The notes beneath the pieces are model-generated. The model was not told the origin of the DNA, searched no databases, and saw only the letters and a program-made list of their open reading frames with translations. A stretch of DNA of 64,000 nt, from positions 12,280,177 to 12,344,176 of the forward strand of contig NC_057791.1 of the NCBI RefSeq assembly GCF_014905175.1, read 5' to 3'. Shown here in pieces: positions 45,461 to 56,282 of this stretch. The translations under genes and the position numbers were made by a program. The stretch comes from Aphidius gifuensis. Its lineage: Eukaryota; Arthropoda; Insecta; Hymenoptera; Braconidae. Within the stretch, counting starts at the first letter, position 1. The number at the start of each line of letters is the position of its first letter.

Positions 45461-46840
45461 TAAAAAAATGTTACGTACTGGTATTTTTTATATTAAAAAT
45501 AATTAATTGATAAATAATATTTGATAAATTCAAGGAATATAGTACGATATCGAGTGACACATAAATTTTTTCTTTTTTATTTCTCATAATTAACTTTCGT
45601 TTTTAGCATCATCTACATTTTTTAATATATTATTTTTTATTTTAATTTTAATTTTCTCAAGTTGTAGTTCAAAGTTACCTTAGCTACTCGATATTTTACA
45701 TCCGTTGACGTTAGCAATTACAAATACAAATAATTCTCTAAGTAAAATATTAAATGCTGACTATCGTGGGACAGGTAAAATATAATTGGTCAAGATCATC
45801 CCTCTTTTTAATTTAATTTTTATGGGAATTATTATTTTATAATTTGAGGAGCTTCACTCTTGCGACAACTTTTGTTTGGACAATATTTAAATTAATTATT
45901 AAATTTAAATTTTATAAATCAAATCAAATTAAATAAATAATAAAATCAATTGAAGTTTTACGTTTCTAATAAATAGAATTTTAAAAGTGAATTTTAATTA
46001 AATAATCTTTGTGCTGAAATTATTATTGTTTCCTTTATAAATTGACTATTCCTAATACTATAAAATTATTGACTGTGACATTTTCCGGGGTGTTGTTTTC
46101 TGTGCTTCGAGTTTATTTTACCGTTTGGATTATTCGAGACTACCAACATCAACAGGCAACCATCCAGATTGACATGCTCTCAACAACAATTGTTTCGGAT
46201 TACTCTTACATTAAGGTACATTTACAATCATACACGTTCCCTCCCAACCCATTACCCTGTAGGGAATAACGAAATAAAAGGATTTTTTAATATTAATGTG
46301 AAATACCAAGTTAATTTATTTTAATTATTCTATGATTACTTGCCTATATAATTTTGGCTCTACATATTCTTTCGTTTTTTTGTTATTTCAGAGTTTAATT
46401 TTAATTTTTCAACTTGGTACGTAACAAAAAAAAAAAATTTTTGAAGTGAAACTTCTTTTTGGAGGGTAGTTGAAAGAAAAAATTCGTCACGAAAATCGGG
46501 GACGGAAGTAGCATAAGCAACGCCACATGAAAACCTAGACCAGCACCAGCCAAATAACAATGACCAACAGCCATTTTTGCCATCGTCTTAGCACGAAGTG
46601 CAGCAATTTTATAATGTAAAAATGTTTCACTTCGTAATGCATTATTACCAACAGACGTAATGCATTTTACGAACCAATGATGTAATTTCTTATGTATCAG
46701 ATGATTGTAAACCAGCTTGTATACATACCAAGTCATTGTACTCATGAAATCAATGATTTGAATGCTTAAATGCTTCTGCTCTGTTACTTCTTATTTTATT
46801 TAAATTTTTTTGTGCTTCTATTGATAAATTTTTAGCTGAA
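45461..46840. other. No assignable gene; two unsupported open frames
   Basis: Mostly AT-rich. A 75-codon plus-strand frame (46042-46269) and a 114-codon minus-strand frame (46401-46745, with 'HKKLHHWFVKCITSVGNNAL') are the only notable frames; the second has a protein-like composition but I recognise no family. Confidence 0.35.
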
Positions 46841-46984
46841 AATTAATAACAATGAATGAACATTATATATGGTTCATGTTTTTACAAATCCATAATTTAT
46901 TTTTTTACTTCCGAACGTTGCCAAACAAAAAAAAACGATTTCCTGTCCAACGACTTCCCCCCTACATGACTTTCTTTAGAATGC

Positions 46985-47345
46985 GTTCTGTTTCACGTGT
47001 ACAGGTATTGCGAAACAAAAACTGTTGTCCAAGTTACGTTCACGTGCACAAAAATCGTCAGATTATACCAAATCGATTGTGGCTCGATTTATATCTAATG
47101 TGCTTTTACCAGTTGCTGCTGCATTGCCTTGAGTTCAGCCAATGCATCGGCTAGTACAACGTATACGTCATCACGTGCGTCCATATTTAGCAACTCCAAA
47201 ATCTGTAGATGAGTTGATTCTACCTGATGAATTTACGTGGAAAGTTGGTGAATTTTTTTATACGATAGTAGTGGTAAAAATCAAATATTAATTTTTACGA
47301 CTGATAAAAATTTAAACTATTTATTCTGTGTGATGAAACTTTTTA
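46985..47345 (+). pseudogene. MULE-like transposase N-terminal fragment
   Basis: One plus-strand frame reads 'AQKSSDYTKSIVARFISNVL', then (one stop) 'MHRLVQRIRHHVRP...PKSVDELILPDEFT'. After a one-base shift it reads 'FLYDSSGKNQILIFTTDKNL'. The block I-x-R-x-R ... P-x-S-x-x-E-L-x-(L/I)-P-D-E ... (F/L)LYDSG-x-x-D/N-R-ILIF-x-T is typical of insect MULE transposases just before the catalytic domain (established for the family; match judged by eye). Catalytic DDE residues are not present. Confidence 0.55.
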
Positions 47346-47369
47346 TTCGGTTCCAGGTTTTTCATTTGA

Positions 47370-47910
47370 TCACATGTTTATAAATGTTATTTTTGAATTG
47401 AATCATTTCAAAAAAGACAAGCAGTATGATAATATTGAATATTTCAATATACTGATGTGCCTTGGACGTGCTCGAAGGGTTGAACATCGGGCAGCAGAAA
47501 TATACGCTGAAAAATTCGGTGGTAATCGGCTTCCAAAAAGAAACGTAATTGTTAGACTTCGTGACTGATTCATCGACCAAGGCACACTGCAGCCACTTAA
47601 CATCGACCGAGGTCATCCACACAGAGGTAGTGAAGATGCAATCTTGGAGCATTTTCACAACAATCGAACGCAATGTACAAGAAGAGGTGCTCTTGTTCTT
47701 GGTACAAAAGAAAACCACGTTTGGAGAACATTAAAGAATGACTTGCAGACATCTTTCTATTTTACGAAAGTACAGCACCTTGAAGATGTAGATCTAGTAC
47801 AAAGACTGGTTTTCTCTGAATTGTACGTCAATAGATATGATGGCCACCCGGAATATCATCAACGCTCCATGTATGTATATATTTTATGTATGTATATATG
47901 TATGTAGAGA
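47370..47910 (+). pseudogene. DUF4817-type transposase, N-terminal half
   Basis: 47374-47568 encodes 'NIEYFNILMCLGRARRVEHR', then 'AAEIYAEKFGGNRLPKRNVI', the DUF4817 helix-turn-helix that recognises transposon ends. A frame change follows to 'FIDQGTLQPLNIDRGHPHRG', then 'EDAILEHFHNNRTQCTRRGA' and 'VWRTLKNDLQTSFYFTKVQH', the second helix-turn-helix and linker seen in IS630/Tc1-related proteins with this domain. The catalytic DDE core is not recognisable after about 47860. At least one frameshift near 47565; a dead copy. Confidence 0.7.
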
Positions 47911-49160
47911 TTGTTTATTTAATATTAATGAAAAAAAAATTCAAAATTAATTATCAATTAAAGAATGAAAAGAATTAGGAGTAGAGATTGTTTATCCAAT
48001 TTTGTACTAAAAATTTAAATTTAAAATATAAAGTGCTTTTTCATTATTTGAATTATTTTCTAATGCTTTATCACTTTGTTTAGCTTCAAGATGTTTTGTT
48101 GCTTTTGAATAATATAATGCAAAATTCAAAAACCAGATTGAAGAGAATCCATTTTAAGAGAGTGTAATTGAGAGATGTTTTTACCTCAACTATGCTGGAG
48201 TTTTTAGGTGTTAGAATGATTGAATTGTTTGAGTGGGTGTATAATGTGTGTGTGCTTATGATTATGGTGATGATGAACTGGTGACACATGGCTCATATAG
48301 TAGAGGCCGCAAGCTAACGATATGTTAGATGATCACACCAGATGGCAGTGTTGTCAGGAATGTGTGACGTAATTGATTGTGCTGATAATTATTATTATAA
48401 TGATAATGCTGGACCAATAACCTCAAAATCCACCACGATGCCAAATTCTTTTTACTTTTACTTCAGTTTGCGTAACTTCACCAGCGGTAATTATTGTCAC
48501 CATGAGAAGTACGCAAAAAATCACTTGCAAAATATCTAAAAATAAAAAGCCCGTAGGCAGACATCTGCAGTAACTAATTTTTTAGCAGAGCAATAGAAGA
48601 AATGATGTGTGCTATACTCACAGGTCGAATAGAGAGAGAGAGAGAGGGAGAGAGGGAGAGAGAAAGAGAGAGAGAGAGAGATTGACTCAAATGTTGACTG
48701 GCAAATATTTATGATTGGGAAGCATAGCTCTCACTCACTCACTCTGGTGCGCTTATTAACAACAGCAACAACAACAACATGGCTCTCTTATTATAATAAT
48801 AATTATTATTATATTCTCACTACGCAATGTGTATGTCATGGTTAGACTATCATCACACATAAGTGTGTAGGTGTGAGTTCACGAATGGATCGCTGTAAAT
48901 AATAACAATAATAATAATATTGAGATATATTATTATTGCAATGGCAACGTATACGTGTAGGACCTGGTTGCGATGGATCGCTGTATGGTTCCCTATACAA
49001 AATACATATCTCTCGTGTAGACTATTTGCTCCCATATTTACAATACTTGTGACGTCAGTATTTTTTAATAGTATAGTCGCAATGTAATATAGGCGTATGT
49101 AACACACTATACTTGGTTAACGATAGTTTCCTCAGGTTTGGTTACGTATGACATAATCCG
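47911..49160. other. Non-coding; (GA)n microsatellite and a dispersed repeat
   Basis: 48632-48682 is an interrupted GA microsatellite. 48698-48752 ('gactggcaaatatttatga...gggaagcatagctctcactcactcactctggtg') matches the inverse of about 187-250, inside the first element. 48770-48820 and 48895-48940 carry ATT/AAT-rich low complexity. Small frames here are not convincing. Confidence 0.55.
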
Positions 49161-49309
49161 ATCGGGTGGACCGTGCCCCTCTACCATTTCTAAGACTGAG
49201 TTAGGTTCCCACTTTTGTTCTCGTAACTTCCGCGGTTGTTGTCTTCCGAGATAACCAACGTGGCTCCCCCCAGTGATTTTGAAGAGGATGGTGAGAAAGT
49301 TGGCGCCGT

Positions 49310-49680
49310 AGCAAGTGTCTGCTACAACTGTCGTGCCCCAGGGCATCGGTAATCACAGTGTACCAAAACTCCAGCACCTGAGGGGTTCTGTCGAAGATGT
49401 GGACCGTAAGGACACACTTTGACAACGTGTTCAAAGTGTTCAGCTCGTTGGTTGGCTGCTGGCCCATACCTTCCAGCTTATGGATGCAACGTGCCACGAG
49501 AAGTACGTTTGCCATCAGCACGAGCAAGCGAAGAGGATCTCGACTTCACCCGATCTGGGAGGTTGCTGGATCAAGACGAAGCTGCAGCACTAAGTCCACC
49601 ACGCAGAGGACGTATTCGATTGCTTGAGTCTTCAAATATTTTACCATCAAAAGTTCCCGGTTTTCGTAGCTAACGGACAA
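49310..49680 (+). pseudogene. gag: Gag C-terminus (zinc knuckles), gypsy copy 1
   Basis: Frames give 'CYNCRAPGHR' and 'FCRRCG...GHTLTTCSKC': two zinc-knuckle-like C-x2-C modules as in copy 2. The capsid part is missing because the LTR remnant joins directly upstream. Several stops. When intact, this nucleocapsid region packages the element RNA. Confidence 0.65.
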
Positions 49681-49699
49681 GTAGAAATCATCCGACAAA

Positions 49700-50600
49700 C
49701 GTCGATGACTCCGGTTTCACTTGGTGGCCGTACGATCTCGATAGAACCTTCATGAATGCCCTCTCTGTCAGAGTCATTCATCATAGGTATCGACTTCCTG
49801 CGAATTGCAGGAATAGTTGTGGATTTCTTTGGACAAACGTGGTTCTACCGCGATCAGCCGAATAAATCGTTCTCGTTTGATCCTGTGGTATCCATACGTA
49901 GTATTATTGCATGTAATAAATTACAGATCCCGAAAGAAGACGAACAGCGTCGTCTGAAAGACCTATTGGGTGCACACATCGCTCCAACTCCAGAAGGTCT
50001 ACCGCTTTCTAAGCTCCCGGCTCATGTAATAAACGTGGGTGATCACAAACTGATCGAGCAAAGGGTCCGTACGATGTCTCACCATAAGATACTTGCTATA
50101 TGGTCAGAGACAGACATCATGCTCACGAATGGGGTTATTTAACCATCAGAAAGCGATTGGTCGAGCCCAGTCGTAATAGTTAAAAAGAAAGATGCCTCAC
50201 TTAGGTTCTGTGTCGATTATCGACAAGTCAATGCAGTCACTAAGAAAGACTGCTACCGAATATGGCCGCCTTATTAGACGAGTTACGTCAGGCAAATTAT
50301 ATCTCAACTCTTGACTTGAGTAAGGCATATTGGCAGGTAGAGTTATCGTAGGATTCTCGAGAGATCTCGGCATTTACAGTTCCCGGTAGAGGTCTGTTTC
50401 AATTCACCAGGATGCCGTTTGGATTATCAAACGCCCCCACGTCGATGCAGCGAGCTCTCGACAAATAACTGGGTCCCGAATGTTACTCACACGTCTTCGT
50501 CTATCTAGAGGTTCTCGACAAACTTAGAGGCGCTAATCTCACCATACACAGAGACAAAAGCGAATTCTGTCGCATACAAGTAAAATACCTTGGGTTGATG
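49700..50600 (+). pseudogene. pol: Protease end and reverse transcriptase, gypsy copy 1
   Basis: 49756-50142 encodes 'FIIGIDFLRIAGIVVDFFGQ', the C-terminal part of the aspartic protease region, then the connection and the first RT motifs ('LPAHVINVG...MSHHKILAIWSETD'). Beyond the stop at 50142 come 'WSSPVVIVKKKDASLRFCVD', 'YRQVNAVTKKD' and further RT text in changing frames up to the MITE at 50622. The YxDD box is not readable. Many stops; inactive. Confidence 0.8.
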
Positions 50601-50621
50601 ATCAATAGCGAAGGGTTACAG

Positions 50622-50782
50622 CAGTCCATTTCACAGGGCACTACAATTTAGGACTTTTTTACTCCACTGGCCGTGCTTGTGGAGCTCTTGTATGTGAAAT
50701 CTATATAAAAAAAATTTTACAAGCGCCATCACCGGCAAAAAAAGCCCTAAATTGTAAAAAATTTGCCCTGTAAATTGGACTG
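50622..50782. mobile_element. MITE inserted in gypsy copy 1
   Basis: CAGTCCATTTCACAGGGCA is mirrored by TGCCCTGTAAATTGGACTG, enclosing 'atttaggacttttt...aaaaaagccctaaatt'. CAG flanks both ends, consistent with a 3-bp duplication. Comparison with copy 2 (58700-58725), which lacks it, confirms insertion. Related to 39266-39381. Confidence 0.75.
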
Positions 50783-50819
50783 CAGGTGTCCCGAAAAAAC
50801 TTTCCAGCACCTCAATTAC

Positions 50820-51412
50820 GGTACGTATGTTTCTTGGTATGGCTTCGTGCTATCGACGCTTCATTCCCGACTTAGCCTTTGTAGCTGCGGCGATCACGCA
50901 GCTAACCAAAAAGAGCAGTCATTGGAAATGGGATACCAAACAACAACAAGGGTTCGATACCCTGAAGGAACGACTCACGACCACGCCTTCTTTAGCCTGC
51001 CCTGATTTTTCGGCTCCGTTTACAAACTGATGCAAGTAGTGTGAGTCTTGGTGCTGTCCTGACACAGGTTCAGGCTGGCAAAGGAAGAGTTATTGCTTAC
51101 GTGAGTAGAGCATTAACTGATCCCGAAAAGAAGTACACAGTTACTGAATGAGAATGTTTAGCTGTTGTATGGTCGATTAAAAAGTTCCGTGGCTATCTCG
51201 GAGGATACGGTTTTACTGTGATCACAGATCATAGTAGTAGTCTACGCTGGCTCTATAATTTAAAAGACCCAGGTGGTAGATGGGCAAGATGGGCTCTCGG
51301 ATTGATAGAATACGATTTCACAACCGTTTACAGAAAGGGTGCCTCACACCATGTTCCCGATGCACTCTCGAAAGCTCCCGAAGATGGAATAGCCATCAAC
51401 GTTGTAAATTAG
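50820..51412 (+). pseudogene. pol: RT thumb/RNase H, gypsy copy 1
   Basis: 'MFLGMASCYRRFIPDLAFVA' (50827 onward), then a shifted frame with 'TDASSVSLGAVLTQVQ' (RNase H Asp in the TDAS motif) and 'ITDHSSSLRWLYNLKDPGGR' at 51218-51412. This is the standard gypsy order. The last frame ends in the RNase H C-terminus 'HHVPDALSKAPED'. Confidence 0.75.
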
Positions 51413-51419
51413 AGCAAAG

Positions 51420-52110
51420 AGTTCCCGCCGGTCTTATAAAGCCAAGAGTAATCAATGTACCGTGGACTCGTAAAAACGCCGACATTATGGGTCGGTAAAT
51501 ACGTATTAACGAAGGTTACGGTTATGTTCTCGTTATCCAAGACACGCTCACGAAATGGATTGAAATCGCTGCATTGAGGAAGGCTTACGGTGCGGGTATT
51601 TGCACGATTCTGAAAAATAACGTACTGACTCGTTGGGGGATCCCGAAAGAAATGCTCACGGACAATGGTACCGAATTGCAGAACAAGGATATACGAGCTC
51701 TGGCTGAACAAAATCATATAAAATTGATCACGACGCTACCATATCATCCACAAGCGAATCCTATTGAGCGTGTTAATCGCAGTGTAAAAATGATGATACG
51801 TGCGCTTCTAGAAGACGACCATAGAGAATGGGATGTATATCTTAGTGACATACAATTCGCTCATAGAACATCCTATCATGGCTCACTACAAGCAACTCCG
51901 GCATTTGCTAATTTAGGCCTAGATTTCGAACAGAAAAGATCACTGAGAAGGGAATTGGAAATGGATCACGAAAGTATGGAGAGAGGTTCTCGAAATTGGC
52001 TTAAATATATGAGACGCCATGATGCTTTAAGACTAGCTTTTAAATTCGCTTTGAATGAAGCTAGCGAACGTCAGGCTGAGACCTTAATTATATTAATAAA
52101 GTGTAATTAA
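51420..52110 (+). pseudogene. pol: Integrase, gypsy copy 1
   Basis: 51430-51560 holds a decayed start with a stop after 'NADIMGR', then 'VIQDTLTKWIEIA'. The long frame 51574-52110 has 'LTDNGTELQNKDIRALAEQN' and 'PYHPQANPIERVNRSVKMM'. The second Asp and the Glu of the D,D-35-E triad are therefore present. The C-terminus is cut at about 52085 and replaced by unrelated residues. N-terminal HHCC is lost. Confidence 0.8.
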
Positions 52111-54346
52111 GAATGCAGTGAATCATTCTCGGTCCAACTTATCCGATTGAATTCAAAAACTGATGAATGTACACCACAAAACAATAAACTTTGTTTATCT
52201 GAGAATACCAAATTGACTATGTAAAAATTTCATAAAATAAGTATTGTCTTTTTTTCAGATTGATTTTTATAAAATAGTGTCAATAACATTCAATCTTTTA
52301 TTTACCTTATTTCAATTTTCAACAAAAATAATAAATAAATATATGATCAATTGTGTAGCTCTGCTTGATCAGTGTATATCTCAATATTAGTAAAACATTC
52401 ATTGTTCTCATGTCGTCAGCCGTTTTTTTTTTTTTTTTAGCTTTATATTCGATTTTAGTACTGGATAATAGCTAAGTAAGTCGTTAATGCTGCAACAATC
52501 TGAAAAACATTAAAAATATTGAATGATTATCTCATACTTGTTTCATAGTTTTGAATACTCACAGAAAATAATAGAGAAAAATCAACATTTATCAAGCCTT
52601 CCGCAGCGGTGAAATTAATTTTTTTGATATAAAAATATGTACTCATGAGTTTTTGGTCGTTCTGCTTGATTAAATTTGAAAACAATCAATATTGATTATC
52701 GAATTACTTCTTTATTTCAGAATAAATACCTTTGATATATTCCATTCGCGATGAAAGAATGTTGAAAAAACTAAGTTGACTGTATTATTTGCCTGTAATG
52801 ATAATTAATTTTTAAAATTATGAATCTGATTCAACCCGTAGTGCTACGCTCCAATACATTTTGGGAGTTAGAATCGGGATATTGAAGTTACAATAACTAA
52901 ATTTTTCTTAGCTAGTGGCTTTTCTTAATATTGAATTGATTTGATGATTTCCATGAAAAAATTATAGGTAATCTACAGTTATTTCTTAGTCACATTCTTT
53001 CCTTAGCTACTGCTTAGTAGTGAATTTATGGAAAATAAATTCATTATTAAGGAGATCCACAAGCTGAGGAAAAAAGAGGTGGGCTGCCGCTGCCAATATG
53101 AGGGTGCGCATACGTTTGCTACGGACCTACGATCGTAGCGGAAGCTCACACTTTGTTAATCAGTTAATAACTTGGTTAATTATTGCAAAAAAAATTTGAA
53201 AATTCGAGAAAAACTTCTTGATATATAGATGAACAATGTTGCCACTGACAAGTTTTTTAATTCTAAAATTTTCTCGACACTTTTTTATCTTAAATTTCGA
53301 AAAATGTATTTTCCGACCGGCATTACTCAATAAATTAATAAAAAAAAAAACAATACAAGTAAATAATATTTTTAATGTTATTTTTATTATCGCTAAACTA
53401 TAACAAAACTATATGCAAAGTTTTAAGTTGATTTATTAATTTTTAACTGAGTTATCACGACTTAGACCTGTAAAAATAATGTTTTTTTTTTTTAAAAAAA
53501 TATTAAACTTTATTTTTTAATTCATTCAATAATTGTAATTGAATATCATTTATTTGAAAGAAAATACGTTGATAAATTTATTAATTGAATAGTAACAAGT
53601 TATTATTCGAACAAAAAAATTAATATTTCTGTCAATTCCAAAGTTCTTTATGTATCAGAATTAATTTTCGATTTCTATATTCGATCTCGCGGTCAATCGG
53701 ATAACGCGCTCGCCTCCCTATATTTAGTTTGGGAAAAAAAAAAAAAAAAATTAATCGCCTAAAAAATGATTGAATTAACAACAAAATAAATAATTAACTA
53801 CGAAAAAAAATAATTATTATTATTAGTTTGATTAGAAAAATAAATCCTTTGTATTAAACAAAAAAATAAATTCCTTGAAAACGCTTTTTTGTTTGTAACA
53901 AATTATAATTTATTTAATTCATTACTTTTATTGTTTATATGAAGTCATCTGTCATTTGACACAAACATTACATCGTTTTAAATAAATGACGATTGTTTTT
54001 TTACAAACAGCTACCGTTTGAATAAAAACACCACGTGGCATAACTTTAGAAGTTCATTTCTTAAAAAATACCCCCTGCCATTCGAAACAAGAATGTAGTC
54101 TATTATAGGGAACGTAGTAGTGTTAGAGTCAAGGCGGTCAATTGGTCATGTGAACCTCTCGCGTGATTGGTGGGGAAGACGGAGTTGCGCAGACGATCGA
54201 TACTTGTTGTAGCAAATTGGAGAAGCGAAATATCGAGCTCCCACGCGTATATAAGGAGCTGCTTCAAGTGAAGAAGCTCATTCCTTGTCCCGTTACAGCT
54301 CTTTGAGACCAAGCTTGTGTGATAGCTTATTTCTGAAAGCAAGGCT
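52111..54346. other. AT-rich intergenic; solo arm of the 12-kb foldback; tRNA-like scrap
   Basis: 53150-53500 is a diverged relative of the right arm of the 12155-13336 foldback ('aaaacttcttgatatat...aatgttgcc(a/g)ctgacaagtt...'). At about 53692-53735 'cgcggtcaatcggataacgcgctcgcc' resembles the 5' half (D arm/A box) of a tRNA-Arg-type sequence but no 3' half follows. 54100-54346 becomes GC-richer and leads into the gypsy copy 2 upstream ORF; no 5' LTR was found here. 52111-53150 shows no gene. Confidence 0.5.
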
Positions 54347-55618
54347 ATGGAGAACATGGGTGATCCTAAGCCACTGGAATTGGTAGAGACCAACTCGCTC
54401 TCGACTGGGGAGTCTGATCCGGCAATGGAATGGACTCCGACAGAGGAACCCGGTGCTGGTGCTTCCAAAGGGAATCCTCTGTCAACCCAGGAACCAAGTC
54501 CATCGGTTGGTCAGCCGGGGGAACCTTCGTTGGAAGGATCCACTGAACGGACCTTCGAGGAGGTGATGAAGGTCGTCCGACACTGGACTAACTTCGAGTT
54601 GGTGGACCCATTATCACCACCTACGATGGCAGATCCAGCAATGGATGCAGGAGTGGTAATTCCACTCGCTCCCGTGGAGGCAGCAGTACAGAGGAAGATG
54701 GACGAAACACCATCGGCTGCTGGACCGCCGACTCCAATCGAAGAGGTTGCTAAGCCTCTTGCTCCCGAGGTTGAGAAGGGTCAACCTAGCCAGAAGGCTA
54801 AATCTACACCTTCCGAGTCTGCTGATGAGACGGAGCACGAGGTCGCTCGCATCATAAGGAGAAGTTCAGTCAACTCATACCGCAGCACCTCCTCTGCAAG
54901 CTCTATTGCACCAAGTCCGGTAGCATACTATGCTCATGACGGACCACGGTCGCATGCGTTACAATCCATCTTGCAGCAGATTCGTGCAGACCCTGGGCTA
55001 TGGTTCCAACTAGAGGCAGCCATGGAGCGGGATAGAGAGGAGGAGATGGCGACTCCGGATGCCAAGCGAAGTCACTACGATGTTGTTGTTAGGACATCCT
55101 CGGCTCCTACTCCTCCGATCATGCCTCGTTGGCCCCGAACACCAACACCCGATATCTCACAGCTAAGTGGGCTAGAGGCGCTGAGTATTGGTCAAGGGAT
55201 GCGCTATTCGCCGGAGGTACATCACCAACGTATGATGAAAGAGGCATACAAAGTACCTCTCAAGCAACATGGTCCTCTCGATGGCTCAGGGGAAATCTTT
55301 GGTGGTCCACCAGTAACGACGCAGCAAGTGTTGTCGAAGTTGCCAAGCAATTTCTATGTTACGCCCCTGGACACCGCTTCAGCTACCTATGGTGGAAGGT
55401 GGATTCTGTAAGCGTTGTGGTAGAAAGGGGGTAACGCTAAAGACCTGCCAAAGCTGCAAAGATGGGTGGAACCTTATGTGGCGGCATTGGGAGGCAATGT
55501 TGCGAGGGCCGTAGCCAGTACATCCGGGGCTCAGGCCGCTCCCGAAGAACAGAAGAAGAAGAAGAAGAAGAAGAAGAAGAAGAAGAACAAGAAAAAGAAT
55601 AAGGCTGTAAAGAAATAA
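54347..55618 (+). CDS. Accessory upstream ORF of gypsy copy 2 (frameshifted)
   Basis: An open frame of 354 codons begins at ATG 54347. The protein is acidic and rich in Pro, Ser, Glu and Thr (for example 'PTEEPGAGASKGNPLSTQEP') in the first ~200 residues and probably disordered, then has a conserved-looking part ('ILQQIRADPGLWFQLEAAME'). A break near 55400 separates it from 'FCKRCGRKGVTLKTCQSC', a C-x2-C-x9-C-x2-C module. A further shift is needed to read 'LPKLQRWVEPYVAALGGNVA' and a lysine-rich tail ending at 55618. The same Cys module occurs at the end of Gag, so the ORF ends in a Gag-like zinc module. Role unknown; RNA binding is a guess. Confidence 0.6.
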
Positions 55619-56282
55619 ATGAATAGTCTTTTATATTTTTTTAATCGCCTGACTGCGTTTTTTTTTATTCCCCTTCATTTTTTCAGGCTAGTTTTAAGTC
55701 GCTCCCGAAGTGGTTCTGTCCACTTGTTCTCGTTCGCATTCGGAAATTCTCGGTTTCTTTCGTTTGCCCGGAATAACTTTGGTTATTCGTTCTCGTGACA
55801 ACTCAACGGTCGTTCGTGCTCCAAGGGTTGTTGGTTCCCGATGTATCTTTGGATACAGGCCTCGGTAGTCTTCGGATAGTCTTAGTCGTTGGAAAACCAA
55901 GACAATCCAAAGGGCTACGATCTCGGTAGTCTTCGGAGAGTCTCAGTCATAGAAAAACTAAGACAATCTAAAGGGCTACGATCTCGGTAGTCTCTGAAGG
56001 CAATCTCGGCTGTCCTCGTACGGGCTGAGATATCTCAGAAATCTACGCTCTCAGCTATTTCCGCTAATGTTCGGTGGATCCCCACTTACGGACATGAGCA
56101 GGTGGTGCTGGCATCACTCCCCTTCCAGGGAAAGATGCGCTCCCGGGCTTTGCGCAGGAATAGAGAGGAGAGGATGCAAGACTCCCACCACTCAAAACTG
56201 GGAATATAAGGCCGATCCCGAGTAAAGAGAAATCACTTCTGGCTTCAACGAGCTGGAGGAAGGTTCTCTGAACGCTCTCGAT
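55619..56282. repeat. Gypsy copy 2 linker with about 61-bp tandem repeat
   Basis: 'tctcggtagtcttcgga...agtc...aaaactaagacaatc(c/t)aaagggctacga' is repeated at about 55859, 55920 and 55981. The rest is leader-like sequence before gag, without coding. TCTCG and CTCCCG motifs are dense. Confidence 0.7.

Larger units (their letters stand above)
49161..52090 (+). mobile_element. Ty3/gypsy retrotransposon, copy 1 (degenerate, truncated)
   Basis: Starts with a piece resembling the 3' LTR of the second copy ('ggtggaccgtgcccctctaccattt', compare 61690-61717), which then jumps straight to the Gag zinc-knuckle region at about 49310-49470. The order is end of gag, protease end, reverse transcriptase, RNase H and integrase. 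It stops at about 52085 within the region matching the integrase C-terminus, with no 3' LTR. A 161-bp MITE sits in the RT-RNase H part. Identity to copy 2 is recognisable throughout but far from complete, so the two are old relatives, not a recent duplication. Confidence 0.85.

Noticed and set aside
46401..46745. 114-codon minus-strand frame as a host gene
   Set aside because: Composition is protein-like, but no motif, splice site or neighbour supports it; left as unassigned.
48632..48682. GA-rich run as a GAGA-factor regulatory site
   Set aside because: Looks like a plain interrupted microsatellite with no gene start nearby.
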